Assembly: GCF_001183965.1 (NCBI RefSeq)
Contig: NZ_LFZV01000001.1
Coordinates: forward strand, 124,001-188,000
Reading direction: 5' to 3'
DNA length: 64,000 nt
From: Bacillus sp. FJAT-27916
GTDB lineage: Bacteria > Bacillota > Bacilli > Bacillales > Pradoshiaceae
The notes under the pieces are model-generated. The model worked only from the letters and a program-made list of their open reading frames with translations, ran no database searches and was not told the origin of the DNA. Shown one piece after another: positions 58,713 to 64,000 of the stretch. The position numbers were made by a program, and so were the translations under genes. Position 1 is the first letter of the stretch. Each line of letters starts with the position of its first letter.

Positions 58713-59394
58713 ACTTTTTGTCTGTATTGGTTTGTAGGCCTACGTCTTCTGAGACGAGGTCAATGGTGATTTCTTCATCGCTGTTCCATAGGACGACGGT
58801 TTCGGTTTTCTTGATTTTGGTGCCCTGTCCCTTGGTGGCGGCCTCAACGGTGTATTCTCCAGGGAGAAGGGGACCTACTTTCTTTTCGCATGATTTTTTC
58901 GTTGTTTCGGTGACTTTTTCGCCATTAATTTTGATGACGGCATCCTCGGCATTTGTGCAGACGGTTAGGTAGACAGGCTCGATTTCGATTGAGTAGGTGT
59001 CAGGGAGGATGAGGTGATCCTCTTTCTTGAGTGTTAGGAAGCCTTCAATCTTTTCGGCTGATGTGGCGTCGTTTGCTGAGACGCTGTCTTGTTCATCATA
59101 ATACCTGGATTGCTCTTGCAGAACGGTTAGGATTGATTGCGCGTATTCAGGATTCTCTTGGAGGTAGCTCATGAGTGCCTTTGTGTTCGTCTCGTCAATT
59201 TGAAGTTTTTGATTGGATGAGGTCAGCACCTTGGATAGAACGGAACTGTCTTGCTGTTTGAATGCGGTTTCAACCTGTTCGATTAAGTCATCTTTCGTAA
59301 GAGGGCGTTCAATTAAATAGATGGATATACATATAATAAGTGCACAAGCCGTAATCAGGCCTTTTTGGAGTTTAGATAATGGGAGTTTTCTCAA
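58711..59394 (-). CDS. TcaA/YvbJ-like membrane-anchored protein
   Basis: 227 residues. One N-terminal membrane helix (LITACALIICISIYLI) is followed by a TcaA second-domain-like region (RPLTKDDLIEQVETAFKQQDSSVLSKVL ... LMSYLQENPEYAQSIL) and a C-terminal beta domain resembling PEGA/TcaA modules (AVIKINGEKV, GPLLPGEYTVEAATKG). The zinc ribbon usual at the start of TcaA/YvbJ is missing. The start is TTG at 59394 with AGGTGGTGA upstream. TcaA proteins affect glycopeptide response in staphylococci; the role here is not known. Confidence 0.75.
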   Translation of the reverse strand: MRKLPLSKLQKGLITACALIICISIYLIERPLTKDDLIEQVETAFKQQDSSVLSKVLTSSNQKLQIDETNTKALMSYLQENPEYAQSILTVLQEQSRYYDEQDSVSANDATSAEKIEGFLTLKKEDHLILPDTYSIEIEPVYLTVCTNAEDAVIKINGEKVTETTKKSCEKKVGPLLPGEYTVEAATKGQGTKIKKTETVVLWNSDEEITIDLVSEDVGLQTNTDKK

Positions 59395-59576
59395 TTCCCA
59401 ATCACCACCTTTAGGCTTAGGTATTTGGGTTTGGTTCTATACTATTTACTATATCGGTAAATTGTTTAACATTTCAAACAATATTTATGAGACTTATCCA
59501 TTTTTCGATAAACATTAGTGGCCAGACCAGTTGAAGCCCTTACAACATGTATATTGTCCTGATACCCGTTATAGAC

Positions 59577-59596
59577 TTAATCAATCGTTTGATTAA
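59577..59596. promoter_or_regulatory. Near-perfect copy of the 20-bp palindrome
   Basis: TTAATCAATCGTTTGATTAA differs by one central base from the perfect palindrome at 55700-55719. It lies 183 bp upstream of the minus-strand TcaA-like gene. Confidence 0.5.
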
Positions 59597-60102
59597 TAAA
59601 AAGCATAAAAAAAATCACCCGCTTTTAGCGAGGTGAGAGGGTGGGTCAATCGTATGAGAGGAGATGAGGGGGAAATTGGTATGAGGACGTTTCTCCATTG
59701 GGAATATATCCGGACTCCTTCAGGCAGAGCGACGTTTGCTAATGGCATTTAAGATAAATAATTTCTCCTGCCGGGAAAGCATTCTCCAGCTGCCTGCGCT
59801 GATCTTCATCACTTACGCCTCCTTCTGTTTTAAGTTTGTACTCTCTTTATACCGTAAAAATTCCTATCTGAAACAGAACAAATACCTACAAAAAAAGGAA
59901 GATAGCGTATCGTTAAACAGCATGTGAGGAGATGTGATAGGGAATGGTGTAAAAGAGGGGCATAACGGTGAGATATGTCGATGAAAAGATAGGAAAATAC
60001 AGTGTTTTATTCAGTTTATTTCATGAGAAAGACTAGTTGAAGCTTACATATATTTGTAAAATAGAGAGGCAAGGCGCCAAGCTGGATTAAAGGAGCATGC
60101 TT
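59597..60102. other. Interval without a supported gene
   Basis: About 500 bp. A 63-codon frame (59736-59927, plus) has no ribosome binding site and no recognisable content. Nothing else is supported until the 38-codon gene at 60103. Confidence 0.4.
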
Positions 60103-60219
60103 ATGCAGCATTTTCAGACAGATAAAACATCCTTTATTAGAGGAATGAGGGCAGGATGTCTGTTTTCTATTATTATCTGGGTGTTGATGGGAATCATCCT
60201 CTATTTCATTTTGACATAA
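60103..60219 (+). CDS. Very small membrane protein (38 aa)
   Basis: ATG 60103 follows AAAGGAGC by 7 nt and encodes 38 residues: a polar start MQHFQTDKTSFIRGMRAG and one membrane helix ending at FILT. A terminator follows directly, which supports a real transcription unit. Resembles the many single-helix small proteins of Bacillus; no family is assigned. Confidence 0.6.
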   Translation: MQHFQTDKTSFIRGMRAGCLFSIIIWVLMGIILYFILT

Positions 60220-60220
60220 G

Positions 60221-60250
60221 GAGACCGCGGGGCAGCGGTCTCTCTATTTA
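60221..60250 (+). terminator. Rho-independent terminator of the 38-aa gene
   Basis: GAGACCGC pairs with GCGGTCTC, followed by TCTATTTA. Confidence 0.7.
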
Positions 60251-60271
60251 TGTATAAAGAAGGAAACAGGT

Positions 60272-60886
60272 TCATTGTGTTTCGCTGCTGAACCTGATTC
60301 CCACGCCAATTAAGGCGACGATTGTACCGGCCGCGACGAGCCAGTTCGACCAAGTGATTAAATTGGTGATGGAGATGGATTTTTCTTCATCCTCCGCTGT
60401 TTGCTGCTGTTCGCTTTCTTCCTTATCCTCCTGATTTGCTTGAAGCCTTAATGCGATTGCGAGCACGCCTGATCCAATAGCTTGCATGAGGATGCCGATT
60501 GTTTCTAAGGTTTGACCAGGCACGCGGGGGTCTTTATCGAGTTCTTCGGCGAAAATCATGAAGGCCCCGAGCGAGGCTAGGAGGTTTCCTGATACCTCAA
60601 GGTTCGTATCCGTCTCCTCTGGAAAGGGAAGGAGGATAGACGAGATAATTTCAAGCATCCCGATAGAGGCAATACCATTACCGGCAGATTCAAGGTTCAA
60701 CTCATTTTGGCTGTCTGCCAAGAGGGCGAAGCCGAGGGCTTGAAGCTCAAAGCCGACAAGACTAATCTCCTCTAATTGCTCATCCGTTAATAAGGGTGTG
60801 GGGGTGGCAGCAGCGGCATCGATGTTCGCACCGAGGGCCAACAGCCAGGAACCAATATACTCTAGAAGCAGGTTTTCTTTCTCCAT
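60272..60886 (-). CDS. Gly-zipper repeat protein, paralogue 3 (DUF6944-like)
   Basis: 204 residues built from repeats of the form G-x-x-hydrophobic-x-A-hydrophobic-G about 30 residues apart (YIGSWLLALGANIDA, VGFELQALGFALLA, AGNGIASIGMLEI, SGNLLASLGAFMI, TIGILMQAIGSGVLA), then an acidic Gln/Glu linker and a C-terminal membrane helix (NWLVAAGTIVALIGVGIRF). It shares this plan with its two upstream neighbours, but only this one ends in a clear membrane helix. The family name DUF6944 is from memory and uncertain. Function unknown. GAAGGTGGAG precedes the ATG, 14 nt after the previous gene. Confidence 0.75.
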   Translation of the reverse strand: MEKENLLLEYIGSWLLALGANIDAAAATPTPLLTDEQLEEISLVGFELQALGFALLADSQNELNLESAGNGIASIGMLEIISSILLPFPEETDTNLEVSGNLLASLGAFMIFAEELDKDPRVPGQTLETIGILMQAIGSGVLAIALRLQANQEDKEESEQQQTAEDEEKSISITNLITWSNWLVAAGTIVALIGVGIRFSSETQ

Positions 60887-60900
60887 CTTTCTCCACCTTC

Positions 60901-61647
60901 TTATTCATCAATACCAAGCTGAAGCTCGTGCATTTCTTCTTTTTGCTGTCCGATTGCAGCGATGACGGCACCGATTGCTTGAATCCATGAACCGACAGCG
61001 ATTAAGTTCTGCCCTTCTTTTTGGCTTTGGTCATTTTGATTTTGGTCATTTGAGCCATTTTGCTGATTCCATTTCATGTAGGAGCCAACTTGATTTTGTT
61101 GGCTGTTCTGTCCATCAGCTTGGTCTTGATTATCATCCTCGTTCGTTTGCTCATTATCGTCCTGGTCTTGCTGGGACCCGGCAGACTGAACTTTAATTCC
61201 GATGACTTGAATGACGCTCCCAATGGTTTGGATGACATTCCCGATGAATCCTTCGAGTTGTCCGACAGTCGTGCTGTCCTGCGTCTCATCCACTGCGGCA
61301 ATTGCACTGCCTAGCGCCTGCAGTAAATTCCCCTGAATATTGAGAGTGGTATCTGTCTCATCAGGGAATTCAATGACAGCAGCGGTGAGGTCCTCGAGTA
61401 CACCGATGGTTGCAAGCGCATTCCCGATATACTCAAGCGAGAACGGCGTACCTTGCCCCTCAGTCTCTAGTCCACCGCCGACTGCTTGCAGGGCGAGGCC
61501 AACCGTATTGAGATTCGCTTGAGCAGAATCAGATAATCGGTCGGTGGGCGTAGATGCGATGGCGCTGATAATATTTCCGGCCGCCTGCATCCACGCCCCC
61601 AGTATTTCTTTGTATTGATTTAGTAACACAGATACCACACCCGTCAA
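60901..61647 (-). CDS. Gly-zipper repeat protein, paralogue 2 (DUF6944-like)
   Basis: About 248 residues with the same repeat (LGAWMQAAGNIISAI, VGLALQAVGGGLETEGQ, IGNALATIGVLEDL, QGNLLQALGSAIAAV, IGNVIQTIGSVIQVIG, VGSWIQAIGAVIAAIGQ). Between the fifth and sixth repeats is a low-complexity Asn/Gln/Asp stretch of about 65 residues (SQQDQDDNEQTNEDDNQ...). No signal peptide or classical membrane helix is obvious. The start is uncertain, with TTG 61647 or an internal GTG possible. It lies between its two paralogues on the same strand. Confidence 0.72.
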   Translation of the reverse strand: MTGVVSVLLNQYKEILGAWMQAAGNIISAIASTPTDRLSDSAQANLNTVGLALQAVGGGLETEGQGTPFSLEYIGNALATIGVLEDLTAAVIEFPDETDTTLNIQGNLLQALGSAIAAVDETQDSTTVGQLEGFIGNVIQTIGSVIQVIGIKVQSAGSQQDQDDNEQTNEDDNQDQADGQNSQQNQVGSYMKWNQQNGSNDQNQNDQSQKEGQNLIAVGSWIQAIGAVIAAIGQQKEEMHELQLGIDE

Positions 61648-61743
61648 TAGCTTATCTTTTACAGTGTATTCACCATATGCGAAAGTGGGTGGGTTTTGTT
61701 TAAAATCAGCTTGTCCATGATGATTGCAGGCAGATACAATGCC

Positions 61744-62379
61744 CTACCTGAGGAAGAATGGGGCATTGCCTTGCCCGTATTGAGTTGGCTCTGAACCAGC
61801 TTCTTCTTCCTCTGCCTCTTCCTCTAGCTGCTGTCCAATAGCTGCTATGATTGCCCCGAATGCCTGAACCCATGAGCCAAGTGCATTAATGCGCTGGCCA
61901 TCCTCTTGGTCGGTCAGTTCAATCTTGATGCCAAGGACCGAAATGAAGCAGCCAATCGATTGCAGGGAATTACCGATGATTCCCTCATAGGCTCCTGAGG
62001 GCGTTCCATTTATAATCTCATCGTAAGCCTGAAGCGCAGAACCGAGCCCTTGAAGGATATTGCCCTGAGTCTCCAATAAATAATCGGCTTCAAGGGAGAA
62101 GTCTCTAAGAAGTGGCAGTAGCTCCTCAACTGAACCAATGGATGTAATCACAGCGCCTACATATTCAAAAGAGTAAGGAGTACTCTGCCCGTCCGCTTCC
62201 AGGCCGCTTCCGACCGCCTGCATCGTCAGGCCAACCTGGTTGAGATCATCCCGCGTTTCATCGTCAAGAGGAATGGAAGGAGTCGAGCCATAGGCTTCAA
62301 TGGCATTACCGATCGCCTGCATCCAGGAGCCAATAATCTCTTTCGTATGATTACCCTTGCCCATCCAAACCACTTCCAT
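61744..62379 (-). CDS. Gly-zipper repeat protein, paralogue 1 (DUF6944-like)
   Basis: 211 residues (206 if the ATG at 62364 is used). Six repeats are visible: IGSWMQAIGNAIEAYG, VGLTMQAVGSGLEADGQ, VGAVITSIGSVEEL, QGNILQGLGSALQAYD, IGNSLQSIGCFISVLG and LGSWVQAFGAIIAAIGQ, followed by an acidic tail. The first in a row of three minus-strand paralogues. The regular small-residue pattern suggests packed amphipathic helices; function unknown. Confidence 0.74.
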   Translation of the reverse strand: MEVVWMGKGNHTKEIIGSWMQAIGNAIEAYGSTPSIPLDDETRDDLNQVGLTMQAVGSGLEADGQSTPYSFEYVGAVITSIGSVEELLPLLRDFSLEADYLLETQGNILQGLGSALQAYDEIINGTPSGAYEGIIGNSLQSIGCFISVLGIKIELTDQEDGQRINALGSWVQAFGAIIAAIGQQLEEEAEEEEAGSEPTQYGQGNAPFFLR

Positions 62380-62454
62380 CTATATAGCGAATCCATATAG
62401 TTTATTCGAGGAAATAAATTTGGAGTGGGACATATTCGGAAATAGGCATATATA

Positions 62455-62486
62455 AAAAAGCCGTCCAAGTTTATTTGGACGGCTTA
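62455..62486 (-). terminator. Rho-independent terminator of the amidase gene
   Basis: AAGCCGTCCAA pairs with TTGGACGGCTT; on the minus strand a run of T's follows. Confidence 0.9.
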
Positions 62487-62490
62487 GCGG

Positions 62491-64000
62491 TTATTTGCTG
62501 AAGAAGACATTTAATCCGTTCAGAATACCCTGGGCAGCCTTCTTGTGGTAGCTGGCCTGAGAAATCTTCTTCTCTTCAGCTGCATTCGTCAGGAAGCCGA
62601 GTTCGACCAATGCAGCTGGCTGAGTGTTAATCGAAAGAACTCGGTATTTCGCATATTTTACCCCTCGATTTAGAAGGCCGGTTGTTTTCACCATTTCACC
62701 CTGCAGCGAGCTGGCGAGCCTTGAATTGAGGTAGTAATACGTCTCAATTCCCTTGGCATTAGAGGCACTCGCTGCATTGTAATGAATGCTGATGAAAGCA
62801 TCTGCTTTGTTTCGATTGCTGATGGCAGCACGGTTATCAAGGGTGATATACACATCGCTTGAGCGGGTCATGATAACCGTTGCGCCGGCGTTTCGTAACA
62901 GGGCAGCCAGTTGGTTAGCGGTGCTGAGCGTAATATTTTTTTCCTTTGTTCTAAGGACAGAACCGACGGCACCTGGGTCAGTACCGCCATGTCCGGCATC
63001 GATGACGATTGTTTTACCCTTTACCGTTTTCGTTTTTAGGAGACTAGAAGAAACCCAGCCAATTATGCCGGAGGTCAGTTTTACCTGGGTAAAGCCATTC
63101 TTCGTGCTTAATTTTTGGACCTTTGTTCCTAAAGCAGCAGTCGTCAATACAGTTGATTTGGCGTTGGCATCCTTGTAAACAGAGGCTTTCCCGGTCAAAT
63201 ACATATACTCTGCTGGTGCTGCAACAGGTCCGGGCGTCGGGGTATTCACAATTTTCTTCGTAGATAGATGCTTAAGCTGTGTCCATCCGACCTTGCCGGT
63301 ACTTGTCTTTACCTTGCCCCAATCTCCGCTTTTGGATTGCAGCGTGATGGCCTCATTCTGTTTCAAGGTGACAAGCGTTTTGGCGGAAGAAGAAGCCTTT
63401 TCCTTGATGGCAAGTGTCTTCGGAGAGACATAATAGGTTCCGAGATTGCTTTCTGGCTTTTTGGTCGTCAGATATTTTGTTGAAACCCATCCCTTTTTCC
63501 CATTGCTTAGTTTAACCTGTCCCCAGCTTCCGCTTTTCTTGATCAGGGTAAGGGCAGCATGCCTTTTCACAGAGCCAATCACCTTGGAGGAAGTAGTGGC
63601 TTTTTCCCGTACATTCAGGCTCGAAACGGTCACGTAGTAGGTCCCGAGATTGGAAGCCGCAGTAGAAGGCCTCTTCGTCGTCAAGTAACTCATCGAAACC
63701 CAACCTGTTTTGCCGTTGCTGAGTTTGACCTGTCCCCAAGTGCCGCTTTTCTTGAGCAGGGTAAGGGCAGCATTCTTCTTCACAGAGCCGATCACTTTGG
63801 AGGAAGTCGTCGCTTTCTCCCGAACATTCAGGCTCGAAACGGTCACGTAGTAGGTCCCGAGATTGGAAGCCGCAGTAGAAGGCCTCTTCGTCGTCAAGTA
63901 ACTCATCGAAACCCAACCTGTTTTGCCGTTGCTGAGTTTGACCTGTCCCCAAGTGCCGCTTTTCTTGAGCAGGGTAAGGGCAGCATTCTTCTTCACAGAG
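62491..64000 (-). CDS. N-acetylmuramoyl-L-alanine amidase with tandem SH3b domains (5' end outside window)
   Basis: The reading frame is open to the right window edge, so the N-terminus is missing. The visible 500 or so residues hold part of one SH3b domain, four more SH3b domains (three beginning LGTYYV, one AEYMYLTGKASVY), then an Amidase_3 domain from about 325 residues into the visible part: IVIDAGHGGTDPGAVG, DAFISIHYNAA and PAALVELGFLTN give the zinc His/His and catalytic Glu. It cleaves the amide bond between MurNAc and L-Ala in the wall; the SH3b domains bind the wall. The 213-bp SH3b units at the right edge are almost identical at DNA level, so the missing part probably contains more copies. 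Confidence 0.92.
   Translation of the reverse strand, partial: SVKKNAALTLLKKSGTWGQVKLSNGKTGWVSMSYLTTKRPSTAASNLGTYYVTVSSLNVREKATTSSKVIGSVKKNAALTLLKKSGTWGQVKLSNGKTGWVSMSYLTTKRPSTAASNLGTYYVTVSSLNVREKATTSSKVIGSVKRHAALTLIKKSGSWGQVKLSNGKKGWVSTKYLTTKKPESNLGTYYVSPKTLAIKEKASSSAKTLVTLKQNEAITLQSKSGDWGKVKTSTGKVGWTQLKHLSTKKIVNTPTPGPVAAPAEYMYLTGKASVYKDANAKSTVLTTAALGTKVQKLSTKNGFTQVKLTSGIIGWVSSSLLKTKTVKGKTIVIDAGHGGTDPGAVGSVLRTKEKNITLSTANQLAALLRNAGATVIMTRSSDVYITLDNRAAISNRNKADAFISIHYNAASASNAKGIETYYYLNSRLASSLQGEMVKTTGLLNRGVKYAKYRVLSINTQPAALVELGFLTNAAEEKKISQASYHKKAAQGILNGLNVFFSK

Noticed and set aside
59736-59927. 63-codon plus-strand frame
   Set aside because: No Shine-Dalgarno and no recognisable content; kept only as a remark in the interval.

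Overview
The window is chromosomal DNA of a Gram-positive, spore-forming, flagellated Bacillaceae species. The gene order closely follows the Bacillus subtilis region from tdk to ywqB: tdk-prfA-prmC-spoIIR-ywlB-ywlC-mntP-ywlE-rpiB-ywlG-glyA-upp, then the atp operon, ywzB-ywmB-murA-spoIID-spoIIQ-spoIIID-mbl-flhO-flhP-fabZ-ywpF-ssbB-ywqA-ywqB. Unlike B. subtilis, it carries an 11-gene proton-pumping complex I operon (nuoABCDHIJKLMN) directly after atp. I cannot name the species from the sequence alone.

Layout. Positions 1-10.9 kb hold nucleotide salvage, translation termination and sporulation genes (tdk, prfA, prmC, spoIIR), tRNA modification (ywlC), Mn efflux, protein-arginine phosphatase, rpiB, glyA and upp. 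11.2-13.4 kb is a secreted subtilase. 13.5-20.8 kb is atpZ-I-B-E-F-H-A-G-D-C with two tandem SigA-type promoters. 21.3-31.9 kb is the nuo operon, whose NuoC carries a seven-unit Lys/Ala repeat. 32.6-45.0 kb holds cell-wall, sporulation, shape and flagellar genes, with SigF, SigE and SigD promoter candidates, fabZ and ssbB. 45.2-53.6 kb holds membrane proteins, an HEIRH metallopeptidase-like protein, the SNF2 helicase/SWIM pair and an LCP ligase. 53.7-64 kb is accessory: a repeat-bearing secreted protein, VanZ, an endolysin-like M23 peptidase, a PlcR-like regulator with a PapR-like peptide precursor, a TcaA-like protein, three paralogous Gly-zipper repeat proteins, and an SH3b/amidase truncated by the window edge.

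Most interesting signals. (1) The divergent PlcR-like regulator and a 101-residue exported pro-peptide holding two copies of DLPFPPWVF, 17 residues apart. B. cereus PapR ends in ADLPFEF, so this looks like a PlcR/PapR-type quorum-sensing pair with a duplicated pheromone. (2) A dispersed intergenic element at five loci (about 7.0, 11.0, 21.0, 32.0 and 46.0 kb) made of GGGCGA-type units spaced 20-21 nt apart (two DNA helical turns), in several copies preceded by a conserved head. (3) Two DnaA-box clusters, one at the ywlC start and one between murA and spoIID with seven same-oriented boxes. (4) Long-hairpin repeats between spoIIID and mbl with a shared core and different terminal stems. (5) A trio of Gly-zipper repeat proteins at 60.3-62.4 kb.

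Genes act in recognisable groups: respiration and ATP synthesis (nuo plus atp), forespore/mother-cell crosstalk (SpoIIR, SpoIIQ, SpoIID, SpoIIID), envelope growth (MurA, Mbl, LCP, FabZ, amidase), and cell-cell signalling at the right end. All reading was done by eye; no database search or folding program was run.
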